A stretch of DNA of 64,000 nucleotides from Lysinibacillus sp. FSL K6-0232 (GTDB taxonomy: Bacteria > Bacillota > Bacilli > Bacillales_A > Planococcaceae), in the NCBI RefSeq assembly GCF_038008325.1, contig NZ_JBBOYW010000001.1:362001-426000 (forward strand), written 5' to 3'. Shown here in pieces: positions 1 to 8,521 of the stretch. Within the stretch, counting starts at the first letter, position 1, and each line of letters begins with the position of its first letter. Both the position numbers and the translations under genes were made by a program. The notes under the pieces were generated by a model, which saw nothing but the letters and a program-made list of their open reading frames with translations, made no database searches and was not told the DNA's origin.

Positions 1-78
1 ATTGATGAATCCGAAATTGTAACGAAAAAATTATTAGAGGCAGTAGAGCAAGTAAAGCATTTTCCAACAGAGCAGTAA
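1..78 (+). CDS. 3' end of an unidentified protein
   Basis: An open frame runs from the window edge to a TAA stop and gives only the last 25 residues, an acidic and probably helical tail (ending KHFPTEQ). This is too short to identify. The gene continues upstream of the window and is convergent with the MFS gene that follows. Confidence 0.5.
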   Translation: MDESEIVTKKLLEAVEQVKHFPTEQ

Positions 79-107
79 AAAACACCAGATTGTATGCCAC
101 AATCTGG
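77..107 (-). terminator. Terminator of the MFS exporter gene
   Basis: A 9-bp perfect stem (CCAGATTGT/ACAATCTGG, loop 5) is followed on the minus strand by a run of six T. It sits 9 bp past the stop of the minus-strand MFS gene. Confidence 0.7.
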
Positions 108-115
108 CTAAAGCT

Positions 116-1339
116 TTAAAAAGAATTTTGATAAAAGTGCCTCTTTGCAGGCTGTATATTGCAGCATAATAAAATAACAGCCACCACTAACATAACCCAA
201 GAGGCACTAACGATAACAAGACGAATGGTTATCCATTCAGCAACAATGCCAAACAGTATTGTTAAGATAATACTAAAAAATGCTTCAAAAAAGCTATACA
301 TGCTGCCGATACGTCCCATGCTTTCAGGTGGAATATTATTTTGATAAAATGTATAAAAGCCTGTATTCGCAAAGGCAGTTGCAAATGCTAAAAGAAAGCA
401 ACCAAAAGTTGCGATAGTGAATGTCCAGGATGCGGTAAAAATAACATAGCCCAAAGCTGTTAAAACAGACCCCATGCCAATAAGCCAAGCAGTAGAAATT
501 CTTTCAACAACAGCAGAATTGATAACAGAGCCAATAAGGACACCAACTCCTGCGATACTAACTAAAACCCCATATTCCCCCTCAGACAAAGCAAGTATCT
601 GAGTAGCAAAAGCAGCCTCTAAAGAATCGGTTGCTGTCATAAAGACAATCATCATATTAAATAGCAAACAGATTATCATGACATACGGGTTACTAACACT
701 AAAGCGTATCACCATTTTCCAATCATCAAGCCATAATTGATAAAATAATTTTTTCGTTGTATGCCGAATAAATTGCTCGTGTACTTCTATATTCGGCATT
801 TTTATAGTAAAGCAGGCGGATAACAATAAAGCTACTGCATTTAGGTAGATGGCTATATGGGGTGTGCCAAGCGTAAAAAGTAAGCCCGCAATAGCCGGTC
901 CTGTAAGAAATGCGCCCGAATCCAATAAGCTACGCAGTGAGTTAAAGCGTTTTCGTTGTGCAGCCGGTATTAATTTTGTGATATAGGCTGTAGATGTTGG
1001 CTGATACATAGCACTTGCGGCCGTAATCGAAAAGACTAAGCTATAAATCCATCCTAAGCTAGAAAAGAGGGGCAGTAGCACAATTAATAAAGCTTGAAAA
1101 ATATTGAGAAGAATCATGAGATATTTTTTGTTGAAACGATCTATCAAGCTGCCTGCCCAAAAATTTGTTAATAGAGAAGAAGTAGCTCTCACAATATATA
1201 AGCCAGATACAGCAAGAGCGGATTGTGTAAGGTTTAGCACAATAAGGTTTAAAGCAATAAAATAAACCCATTCACCAACACTAGAAATACCAATACTACA
1301 TAATAAAATAACAGGATAGCGCCATGCTTTCTTCATCAT
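116..1339 (-). CDS. MFS exporter (EntS/MefA-like, MFS_3 type)
   Basis: 407-residue major facilitator with about 12 hydrophobic segments. The loop between TM2 and TM3 carries an MFS motif-A-like stretch (GSLIDRFNKK, about residues 59-68). Overall character matches drug or siderophore exporters of the MefA/EntS group; the substrate cannot be read from the sequence. The start is ATG (second ATG adjacent) behind AGGAGG at normal spacing. The gene lies directly downstream of a T-box leader (1364-1665), so expression is probably induced by an uncharged tRNA. That is unusual for this exporter type and suggests an amino-acid-related substrate, as an inference. Confidence 0.8.
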   Translation of the reverse strand: MMKKAWRYPVILLCSIGISSVGEWVYFIALNLIVLNLTQSALAVSGLYIVRATSSLLTNFWAGSLIDRFNKKYLMILLNIFQALLIVLLPLFSSLGWIYSLVFSITAASAMYQPTSTAYITKLIPAAQRKRFNSLRSLLDSGAFLTGPAIAGLLFTLGTPHIAIYLNAVALLLSACFTIKMPNIEVHEQFIRHTTKKLFYQLWLDDWKMVIRFSVSNPYVMIICLLFNMMIVFMTATDSLEAAFATQILALSEGEYGVLVSIAGVGVLIGSVINSAVVERISTAWLIGMGSVLTALGYVIFTASWTFTIATFGCFLLAFATAFANTGFYTFYQNNIPPESMGRIGSMYSFFEAFFSIILTILFGIVAEWITIRLVIVSASWVMLVVAVILLCCNIQPAKRHFYQNSF

Positions 1340-1363
1340 AAATTCCTCCTTTTATTTTGGCAA

Positions 1364-1409
1364 AATAAAAAATCTCACCTCCAAGACCTATAGTCTTAGG
1401 GACGAGATT
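1364..1409 (-). terminator. Regulated terminator of the T-box leader
   Basis: The minus strand has AATCTCGTCCCTAAGAC, then a short loop and its near-complement, then TTTTTTATTTT. The competing antiterminator would use the T-box sequence just upstream. Confidence 0.75.
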
Positions 1410-1665
1410 GTGGAATTTATCGTCACGTGGTGCCACCCTAGTTCACTATTATGTTACCATAATAGCCTTTTCAGTACGGCATAACTTCCATGCTTATACT
1501 GTAACTCTATAACGGGAGTTCCCGTCACACCATCATTCAACCGAAATCCAATGCGCTACTCCGAGACTTGTTTCGATAATTCGTTCCTGCTCATTTGCAG
1601 CACCCTGAGCTCTCTGGGAGGAACAGCCTTATGTACTCTTCTCTTCATTGTATTTTTGCTAGTGT
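1364..1665 (-). promoter_or_regulatory. T-box riboswitch leader
   Basis: On the minus strand, about 300 nt lies between the hydrolase gene and the MFS gene. It holds the T-box signature AGGGTGGCACCACG (complement of about 1427-1440), upstream stem-I elements including an AGAGAGC motif, and a terminator stem of about 17 bp with a T-run at 1364-1409. The T-box family couples tRNA charging to antitermination. A possible promoter (TTTACC, 18 bp, TACACT) sits just upstream. The specifier codon could not be fixed by eye; triplets in the expected loop region include ACA, CAA, TCT and CTC. Confidence 0.85.
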
Positions 1666-1698
1666 AGCATATGTATGGAAACTTGGTAAAGAGTGCAT

Positions 1699-2322
1699 TT
1701 AATATTTTCGAAGGAGTGTTTGTAATTGTGTGAAAGCAGATTGGCAAAGTTGTAGAGATAACATTGTATTATCTGTAATTTCAAGAGAATAATCTGCTCC
1801 TTCTAATATGACTAGATGATGATTCGTAAGCTGTGCTAGCTTTTCTTGTGAGTAGTGGGGGTCTGCTGTACCAATAGCTATAAATGCTTGCTTATTGCAT
1901 AAGTTTTCCATCGTATGCTCCAGCGATAACATTGGTGTGAATAGCACATAGTAAGCAGGAATCACAGAAGGCTGCTGCATATAAAAATCTATAATCGGCA
2001 TAGTGCCTAATGATTTTCCTAGATACACTGCATTTGTATAGGACTTTGTTTGCAAGCAATATTCTACAATAGTATTAACGCTGTTGTATACCATATTGGA
2101 AATAGCTAGTGGTTCCTGCTCAAACTGTTGCTGTTCAAACGTGTAGTTGATCTGTATAACATCATAGCCAAGCTCAGGCATTAGGGATTTTGCATAATAA
2201 AGGATAGGCTTATTATAGCTATAGCCTGTACCAGAGAACATAAAGCAGATTTTATTACTATTCTTGTCAAAAAAATCATAGGAAATGCCGTTGTAAATGT
2301 TTTGCTGAGGTTTGATTTTTAT
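1699..2322 (-). CDS. Alpha/beta hydrolase, probably decaying, with apparent ATA start
   Basis: Small alpha/beta hydrolase of a Bacillales family of unknown substrate. The nucleophile elbow is GKSLG and the acid-residue region is GTADPHY. The usual catalytic-His segment, GADHSLE in relatives as I recall them, reads GADYSLE here. The first ATG (2241) begins at MFSGTGYSY, but the frame stays open and looks family-like 27 codons further upstream (KIKPQQ...NSNKICF). There a GGAG box lies 8 nt before ATA at 2322-2320. So either initiation is at ATA, or the start codon was lost by G-to-A and the short form from 2241 remains. The two changes together suggest a gene losing function. Confidence 0.6.
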   Translation of the reverse strand: MKIKPQQNIYNGISYDFFDKNSNKICFMFSGTGYSYNKPILYYAKSLMPELGYDVIQINYTFEQQQFEQEPLAISNMVYNSVNTIVEYCLQTKSYTNAVYLGKSLGTMPIIDFYMQQPSVIPAYYVLFTPMLSLEHTMENLCNKQAFIAIGTADPHYSQEKLAQLTNHHLVILEGADYSLEITDNTMLSLQLCQSAFTQLQTLLRKY

Positions 2323-2386
2323 GTAAATTACTCCATTTGTTCTATCTATTGGTTTATAATTTTACTATAATAAGGAGGCGAACTTT

Positions 2387-3349
2387 ATGAAAGCTATCAT
2401 GATCAATGAATTTGGATCAGCGGATGTTTTAACATATTGTGAATGTCCAAAGCCTACGATTGCAAAAGGCGAGGTATTGATACGTACAACCTTTACAAGC
2501 GTAAATTTTGCTGATATTAAAAATCGTACAGGCAATAAAGCCAAGGCAAATTTTCCAATGATTCTTGGTTTAGATGTCGCAGGTATTGTAGAGGACGTAT
2601 TCGATATAAATAGTCCTTTTCAAAAGGGTGATCAAGTAATTGCCTTTCCGAAAAATGGAGCATATGCAGAGTATGTTGTAGCAAAGGAACAGCTAGTATT
2701 TAAAATTCCACAAGATGTTCCTATAGAAAAAGTAGCCGCTGTACCGACTGTGCTATTTTTGTCGTATATCTTAACACATCAAGTAGCAGCCATTACTGAG
2801 CAGGATAGTGTATTAATTCATGCTGCCTCTGGCGGAGTCGGGACAATGCTAATTCAAATGGCAAAAAGACTTGGGGCAAGGCAAATCATAGGCACAGTAA
2901 GTCATTTAGACAAAGCAGCCATTGCTTACGAGCTTGGGGCGCATCAAGTATTTACTTATGATAGCTTCAGTGCATCTATTAATAATTATACAAATGGTGT
3001 TGATATTGTTTTTGATTCGATTGCAGGCGTAATTACAGAGGAAAGCTTACATTGTTTAGCACCATATGGCACACTTGTCCAATTTGGCAATAGCGGGGGT
3101 AGGGCAGGAACGATTAAAACATCGGATTTACATAGCAGCTGTCGCAATATGAAAGGCTTCAGCTTGGGTACAACAAGAGCGAAAAGACCTGAAATGCTAC
3201 AGCAAGTGGCGCAGGCTATTTTTGCTATTGTAAAAGAAGAAGGCTTTCAAGTGCCAATTGCTAAAATTTTTACCCTAGAGGAAATGCGACAGGCTCATGA
3301 ATTCATGGAAAGTCGTCAGCATCAAGGTAAAATACTAATAAAAATATAA
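2387..3349 (+). CDS. Zinc-independent quinone oxidoreductase-like protein (MDR family)
   Basis: 320-residue medium-chain dehydrogenase/reductase without the structural or catalytic zinc cysteines. It has an N-terminal GroES-like domain, then a Rossmann domain with the NADP-binding motif ASGGVGTMLIQ (about residues 146-156). It probably reduces quinones or reactive enals with NADPH in the cytosol. The start ATG follows AAGGAGGCG. The gene is monocistronic and divergent from the hydrolase gene. The exact substrate is unknown. Confidence 0.85.
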   Translation: MKAIMINEFGSADVLTYCECPKPTIAKGEVLIRTTFTSVNFADIKNRTGNKAKANFPMILGLDVAGIVEDVFDINSPFQKGDQVIAFPKNGAYAEYVVAKEQLVFKIPQDVPIEKVAAVPTVLFLSYILTHQVAAITEQDSVLIHAASGGVGTMLIQMAKRLGARQIIGTVSHLDKAAIAYELGAHQVFTYDSFSASINNYTNGVDIVFDSIAGVITEESLHCLAPYGTLVQFGNSGGRAGTIKTSDLHSSCRNMKGFSLGTTRAKRPEMLQQVAQAIFAIVKEEGFQVPIAKIFTLEEMRQAHEFMESRQHQGKILIKI

Positions 3350-3359
3350 ATTAAGGAAA

Positions 3360-3395
3360 GATGATGCTCCATACTTATGAGAGCATCATCGTTCT
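3360..3395. terminator. Hairpin between convergent genes
   Basis: GATGATGCTC and GAGCATCATC form a perfect 10-bp stem with a short T-rich tail. It sits between the convergent oxidoreductase and EcsC genes and may serve both. Confidence 0.6.
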
Positions 3396-3398
3396 TTA

Positions 3399-4205
3399 TT
3401 AATTTTCTAATTCAGTTAACCTTTCAACAATACGCCTTTTGCGGTAGAGCATAATGCCTGTTTCAGCAATATCCTGAATCATGCCTTTATTAGCATAAGC
3501 ACCAAAAATCATGCCAGCGATTGGAATCATTTGAAACAGCTTTTTCCAGCCTAGCTGATCGCGATACGTATAAAAGACCTCCTGCCAGCCTTGAAGCTGA
3601 GAAATCATATTTTCTGATGTCTTTTCGTAGCTATTCATCGTTGAAAGCTCCTGTAAAATCGCCTCTTTTCCAACAATATCAGCAGAGGTAAACTGGAGGC
3701 ATTTGACAATAAAAATCCGTTCCATTTTATCGTTAGGATCATAGCCATGGATCATCGCAATTTCCTGCAATGTTTTTAATGCTGTGCCTAGAATCATAGG
3801 GATATCAATGGCTAATGTAAAAATACCACCAAAGCCAGTAGAAGCTCCTTGAACTGTCGCAAATTTCACACGCTCACTTTGTAATTGCTCACTAAGCGCT
3901 ATCATATCCTCTAACGGTATTTGTCCAACATCAGAAATGGTTAAAAGATGCTCTGTTGAGGAATGCTTGCGAATCCTTTGTAGCATGGCTTGTTCACTAA
4001 TTAAATATTTTCCACCTGACTGAATATAACTGCCTAATTCATCGACTAATAGGGCAATTTTATTTTGAATAAAGGCAGGTGTCATTTTATCGAGTATTTT
4101 AAACGGTATTCTTCCTAGCTTCTCCCAAAACCATAAACCCTTTTGATCATTTTCCCATGCATTGATTTCTTGTAAATGCTGTTGTAATAGCTCACGATTC
4201 TCCAT
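3399..4205 (-). CDS. EcsC family protein
   Basis: 268-residue protein of the EcsC family. That family is named after the third gene of the Bacillus ecs ABC-transporter operon but often occurs alone. It shows the family's central small-residue-rich segment (TGFGGIFTLAIDIPMILGTAL) and a second one near the C-terminus (IPIAGMIFGAYANKG), both possibly membrane-associated. No ABC partner is adjacent, so this is a stand-alone paralog. ATG 4205 is preferred (AAGGGG upstream); a TTG three codons earlier overlaps the ribosome site. The biochemical role of the family is not known. Confidence 0.8.
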   Translation of the reverse strand: MENRELLQQHLQEINAWENDQKGLWFWEKLGRIPFKILDKMTPAFIQNKIALLVDELGSYIQSGGKYLISEQAMLQRIRKHSSTEHLLTISDVGQIPLEDMIALSEQLQSERVKFATVQGASTGFGGIFTLAIDIPMILGTALKTLQEIAMIHGYDPNDKMERIFIVKCLQFTSADIVGKEAILQELSTMNSYEKTSENMISQLQGWQEVFYTYRDQLGWKKLFQMIPIAGMIFGAYANKGMIQDIAETGIMLYRKRRIVERLTELEN

Positions 4206-4291
4206 GGTTATCAAATCCCCTTATTTGTTCATTTAACTGTACATACGAAAAAATAGCAGGAAAGTTTCATTGATGATATAAGCTAACATCT

Positions 4292-5146
4292 TCACGGAGA
4301 TTCATATAAATATTTTTGGATAATATTCGTCATTTTCTCATCATAATCAGGGTAAGTATAATCTAGTAAGGATGCGACTTTTTTAGAATAAAATCTAAAC
4401 ATTTCACAGCATAGATTAAAGGAATCCCAAGCATCTGTATAACCAGCTAGGGAAAAGGTTTGAACCAGTTTCTCTAACTCTTTTTCGGGAAGATATTTAC
4501 CAATAAATTTATAGTTCTTACCTACACTAAAATGACATCCTTGTCTTATTCCAATATCCCATGACATCATCCGTAAAAGCTCAGGTCGAAGAATTTGGTT
4601 GAAATGGTCCAATGCAAAAAGTAGCTCTTTTCTAAGTAAGCCTTTTGCTACATAAGCTGATACGTTCCAAAACTCATTGCAACAATCATCAAACTCTCGC
4701 TCGGATGGCTTTTTAATCCAATATTTCTTATCACTTGGAATAATTTTTTCTTTTATTCGTTTATCTTTATCCATCAATACTTCTACTAAACCATCTGAAT
4801 CAGAGAAATATTGATCTACTTCATTTACAGGAATCAATGTCAAATCTATTTTTATACCATCGCTAAAATACATAATATAGCTGAACCAATTCCCTAACTC
4901 TGATGGGTATAGCTCCATATCTTCTGGTTTTTGCATAAATATTATGTCCCCAAATACATTTAGCCAATGGTCACTTTTCTTATAGGGCTCTATATTTGTG
5001 ACAAAGAATGAAATATCATAATCTTGAAAGTTATCTTTTGGAATATTTGTATTAGTTCTTGAACCTTCAAGAACAGCTAGTCTAATTCGATCATCGTCCA
5101 TAATAATAGTATCGAAAAGTGTAATTAGTTCATTTTCTTTCCTCAT
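4292..5146 (-). CDS. Aminoglycoside 6-adenylyltransferase, ANT(6)/AadK-like
   Basis: 284 residues, the same length as Bacillus subtilis AadK as I recall it. The N-terminal nucleotidyltransferase domain has LEGSRTN (about 26-32) and the metal-binding DYD (about 42-44). The family transfers AMP from ATP to the 6-hydroxyl of streptomycin. Codon usage resembles its neighbours and no mobile element flanks it, so it is probably an intrinsic chromosomal gene. The start ATG follows GGGAGG. Actual resistance activity cannot be judged from sequence. Confidence 0.85.
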   Translation of the reverse strand: MRKENELITLFDTIIMDDDRIRLAVLEGSRTNTNIPKDNFQDYDISFFVTNIEPYKKSDHWLNVFGDIIFMQKPEDMELYPSELGNWFSYIMYFSDGIKIDLTLIPVNEVDQYFSDSDGLVEVLMDKDKRIKEKIIPSDKKYWIKKPSEREFDDCCNEFWNVSAYVAKGLLRKELLFALDHFNQILRPELLRMMSWDIGIRQGCHFSVGKNYKFIGKYLPEKELEKLVQTFSLAGYTDAWDSFNLCCEMFRFYSKKVASLLDYTYPDYDEKMTNIIQKYLYESP

Positions 5147-5182
5147 TTCAATTCCTCCCTTTACATTTTGATATGACAGAGG

Positions 5183-6544
5183 CTATTGCCAAACAGATGC
5201 AAGACGAGCAATGCCATCATTAATTTGCTGAAGTGTTAGCCCACCATAGCCGATAATAACCATTGCCTCCTCCGTTTTATGCTGATAGGAGGTAGCGCAT
5301 GGATAGACACGAATTCCAGCTTCTTTGGCAAGCTCGATAGCCTTCGTTTCTAACAATCTATCAGGAAGCTTTATCACAATATGCAGCCCTGATTTTTCCC
5401 CAATTACTTGAAATTCCGCTGAAAAATAACTTGAAATAGCTGTTAGTAATGCTTGCTGCTTTTTACGATAAATTGTCCGCATTTTAGCTAAATGCTTATC
5501 AAACAAGCCCTGCTCCATAAAATCTGCTAAGACAAGCTGATCAACCCTTGAAACGACCGATTTTTGTTCATGATAAAAGGCTGTAAATGGCGCTACGAGT
5601 GATGTTGGTAGAATCATATAGCTAATTCGTAAAGCTGGTAGCAATGTTTTTGAAAATGTTCCAAAATAAATCACGTGCTGAAGCTGATCCATTTTAGCTA
5701 AAGAGGGAATAGGGAGTCCCTTATAACGAAATTCAGCATCATAGTCATCCTCTATAATATATGCTTGGTTTAAGCTAGCCCAGTGTAATAATGCCGCTCG
5801 TCTTTCTATGGTCATAATCATACCTAAAGGAAATTGATGGGCTGGTGTTGTGTATAGTAGGTGGATATTTTCGGACGGAATAGTGATACCTGCATCATCC
5901 ACAGAAATAGCCTTAGTGGACAGACCACATTGCTGTAAAACCGCACGTACTCGTTTAAAGCCAGGCTCCTCTAATCCAACACATGTTTTTGGACCAAAGA
6001 AGTGACAAAGGGCTTGAAGCTGACTTTGTGTGCCGCTATAAATAAAGACTTGTGAAGCATCACAAGTAACGCCACGAGAGCGTTCTACATACCGAGCGAT
6101 GGCTGTCCGTAAAGCATCCTCTCCCTGCCAAGGGCTTATTGTTAAATTATCCACAGTAAAATGCCTTTTTATTAGCTTATACCAAATAGCATAAGGAAAA
6201 GCCTCGTTATCCACATGCCCATTATTAAAATCAAATTGAATATGATTCACGGTGGGCATCACGGATATAGAGGGGGGCTGTTGCTTTTGCTGTAGCCAAT
6301 CAACCTCAAAGGGAGCGATAAAATAGCCAGCGCGTTCCTTACTGTAAATATAACCTTCAGCAAGTAGTTGTTCATAGGCTTCCTTAATCGTATGTACACT
6401 CACATTTAGCGTTTGAGCAAGTGTCCGTTTAGAAGGTAATTGTTCATGAGCAAGCAGCCTTTTCTTTAAAATTGTCTGCTTGATTGCTTGATAGATTTCT
6501 ATATATTTTGGTGATTTGCCAGTAAATACAATAGGTAATTCCAC
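5183..6544 (-). CDS. MocR-type regulator (GntR HTH fused to aminotransferase-like domain)
   Basis: 453 residues. Residues about 10-78 form a GntR-type winged helix (LNVSVHTIKEAYEQLLAEGY). The rest is a fold-type I aminotransferase-like domain with a PLP-lysine region YFGTFSKTLLPALR. This is the PdxR/GabR architecture; such proteins sense PLP or an amino compound and often control a divergent gene. Here the divergent neighbour is the GNAT gene at 6642, with about 100 bp between them. The start is GTG behind AGGAGG. The target and effector are unknown. Confidence 0.85.
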   Translation of the reverse strand: MELPIVFTGKSPKYIEIYQAIKQTILKKRLLAHEQLPSKRTLAQTLNVSVHTIKEAYEQLLAEGYIYSKERAGYFIAPFEVDWLQQKQQPPSISVMPTVNHIQFDFNNGHVDNEAFPYAIWYKLIKRHFTVDNLTISPWQGEDALRTAIARYVERSRGVTCDASQVFIYSGTQSQLQALCHFFGPKTCVGLEEPGFKRVRAVLQQCGLSTKAISVDDAGITIPSENIHLLYTTPAHQFPLGMIMTIERRAALLHWASLNQAYIIEDDYDAEFRYKGLPIPSLAKMDQLQHVIYFGTFSKTLLPALRISYMILPTSLVAPFTAFYHEQKSVVSRVDQLVLADFMEQGLFDKHLAKMRTIYRKKQQALLTAISSYFSAEFQVIGEKSGLHIVIKLPDRLLETKAIELAKEAGIRVYPCATSYQHKTEEAMVIIGYGGLTLQQINDGIARLASVWQ

Positions 6545-6641
6545 AATGAAAACCTCCTCTGGTATGGTTTGTTTTTTTGAAATTGGTTATATGTATCATA
6601 TCAATTTTATCGTGTAATAGATAAAGAAGGAGTGAGGAATT

Positions 6642-7232
6642 ATGGAATTTATTACATTAGAAAATGATATTGTTAAATTAAAGCCTTTGGAATTAAACGA
6701 TAGCGAAGGGTTATTAACGGCAGGGAGTTATCCAGAAATTTGGTCTTATATGCCCATAGCAATTGAAAAAAGGGAAGATGTGGATAACTTCGTGGAAAAT
6801 GCATTAATAGCAAAACAACAACAAAAGGAATTTCCGTTCGTCATTGTGGATAAACAATCAGGTGACATTGTAGGGTCTACTCGATTTATGGATATAGATA
6901 AGAAGCATCAGCGCCTTGAAATCGGCTATACATGGCTAACACCTGCTTATTGGCGTACAGCGATAAATACAAACTGTAAATATTTATTATTGCAATATTG
7001 TTTTGAACAGCTTCATTTACAACGAGTGCAAATTAAAACAGACCATAATAATAGACGTTCGCAACAGGCGATTGAACGTATTGGTGCTATAAAAGAAGGC
7101 GTTTTACGCAATCATATGGTACGCAAGGATGGCACCACTCGGCATACAGTGATGTATAGTGTAACAAAGGAAGAATGGCCACAGATAAAGCAGCATTTAC
7201 AAAAGGCCTTCCAGCAATATATCAATGAATAG
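6642..7232 (+). CDS. GNAT N-acetyltransferase (RimJ/RimL-like)
   Basis: 196-residue acetyltransferase of the Acetyltransf_3 type. It begins with a typical segment (LKPLELNDSEGLL) and has the core strand-loop ending LEIGYTWLTPAYW. The later NRRSQQAIERIGAIKEGVLR is typical of RimJ/L-like enzymes that use acetyl-CoA on amines. The start ATG follows AAGGAG. It is divergent from the MocR regulator and may be its target. The acceptor substrate is unknown. Confidence 0.85.
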   Translation: MEFITLENDIVKLKPLELNDSEGLLTAGSYPEIWSYMPIAIEKREDVDNFVENALIAKQQQKEFPFVIVDKQSGDIVGSTRFMDIDKKHQRLEIGYTWLTPAYWRTAINTNCKYLLLQYCFEQLHLQRVQIKTDHNNRRSQQAIERIGAIKEGVLRNHMVRKDGTTRHTVMYSVTKEEWPQIKQHLQKAFQQYINE

Positions 7233-7339
7233 GATTAAAATGGAATTTTATTAATACTTAAGGCTTTTTTTCGGCTTGAAAAGTGTCAAAAAATAGCATG
7301 TAGGGTAGAGTATCTAAAACTTGAAAGAGGGTAATCTAC

Positions 7340-8506
7340 TTGAAACCAAAGTTTACATTAAGACAAATTTATGGTGATAATGCTGTTTACACGCCTAGAA
7401 CACCATATAGTGATAATCCATGGATGATGGACAATCAGCATAAACTGGATGCTTTAACCGCAAGGGAAGTAGCGATTGCTGATATACCTGTATTGGTGCA
7501 TAGAGCCACACAAACTGCAAAAGCACAGGAGCTTCATCAATTAGCAGGGCTGCCATGGATTGAGCAGTCTTATAGCTATGATACAGAGGAAGAATATACA
7601 GCACAGCTTCAAGCTTGGTGTGCAGAGGGCAAGACCATTGTTTGTCAGTATATACATGATCCAGAGCATATGGAGCGCCAATGCTATTGGATGGATGCAG
7701 AGAAGTTTAATGAATTAAATACAAAAGCATATATTGATCATTTAATTGATAGCAAATTTGTACCAAGTCGTGTCAATGTGGAAACATATAGACTGTCAGA
7801 CGCCATTAAAAATTGGCAGCCGCCTGTTGTTTTGAAGCCAGGGGATGACTCTCCAACATCAGGAGGCTATGGAGTAATTATTTGTCATAATAAAGAAGAG
7901 CTGACTGAAGGTTTACGGCAATTTCGAATGGCTGGTACAGAAAGTATTATTATTGAGGAGCTTTTACAGACAAAGGATAATTATAGCTGTCAATTTATTT
8001 ATTCGAAGGAGCTAGGTGTTCAATACTTAGGCGCTTCACAGCAAATTACTGATGATAACGGTATTTATGAAGGAAATATTATGGTAGAAAAAGTGCCTGA
8101 AAAAGTAATTGAAGCGGGACACCATATTATGGAGCGTGGCGTTGCAGAAGGCTTTGTGGGAGTAGCAGGCTTTGATTTAATTGTTACAGAGGCTGGCGAT
8201 GTTCAGGCAATAGATTTGAATTTCCGTCAAAATGGCTCTACCTCAATGCTGATGTTCCATGATGCTTTAGGCAAGCCTATCAATAAATTTGCGACATATG
8301 CAGCACAAAGACCAGAGGAGAATAGCGCCTTTTATCGAACCATTAAAGCATTGGTGGAGCAGGGAATCTTATTACCATTATCCTTCTATGATGGTGACTA
8401 CTTCGAACAACCCGTTGCTTCTAGGTTTGTTGGGATTTGGTATGCAGATACATTAGAGGAGATTGAGCAGCTTGAAAAGCAATTACTAAAAAAGAATGGT
8501 CATTAA
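7340..8506 (+). CDS. ATP-grasp family ligase of unknown substrate
   Basis: 388 residues. The C-terminal two-thirds show an ATP-grasp pattern: VVLKPGDDSPTSGGYGV (about 163-179, nucleotide lysine and glycine-rich loop), IIIEELL (about 210-216), and FDLIVTE...AIDLNFRQNGS (about 277-300), whose Asp and Asn would hold Mg2+. ATP-grasp enzymes join a carboxylate to an amine or thiol through an acyl phosphate. The start is TTG behind GAGGG. It is monocistronic with no partner that names the product. The last codons overlap by 4 bp with the convergent ABC permease gene. Confidence 0.7.
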   Translation: MKPKFTLRQIYGDNAVYTPRTPYSDNPWMMDNQHKLDALTAREVAIADIPVLVHRATQTAKAQELHQLAGLPWIEQSYSYDTEEEYTAQLQAWCAEGKTIVCQYIHDPEHMERQCYWMDAEKFNELNTKAYIDHLIDSKFVPSRVNVETYRLSDAIKNWQPPVVLKPGDDSPTSGGYGVIICHNKEELTEGLRQFRMAGTESIIIEELLQTKDNYSCQFIYSKELGVQYLGASQQITDDNGIYEGNIMVEKVPEKVIEAGHHIMERGVAEGFVGVAGFDLIVTEAGDVQAIDLNFRQNGSTSMLMFHDALGKPINKFATYAAQRPEENSAFYRTIKALVEQGILLPLSFYDGDYFEQPVASRFVGIWYADTLEEIEQLEKQLLKKNGH

Positions 8507-8521
8507 TCGACCATTCTTTTT
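8491..8521. terminator. Bidirectional terminator made of two overlapping gene ends
   Basis: AAAGAATGGTC and GACCATTCTTT pair perfectly around ATTAATC. Both stop codons, TAA of the ATP-grasp gene and TAA of the permease gene on the other strand, lie inside the hairpin. Each strand has a T-run after it. Confidence 0.85.

Noticed and set aside
1556-1747. 63-codon frame on the minus strand across the T-box leader
   Set aside because: It runs through conserved T-box stem-I sequence, has no ribosome site and no protein character.
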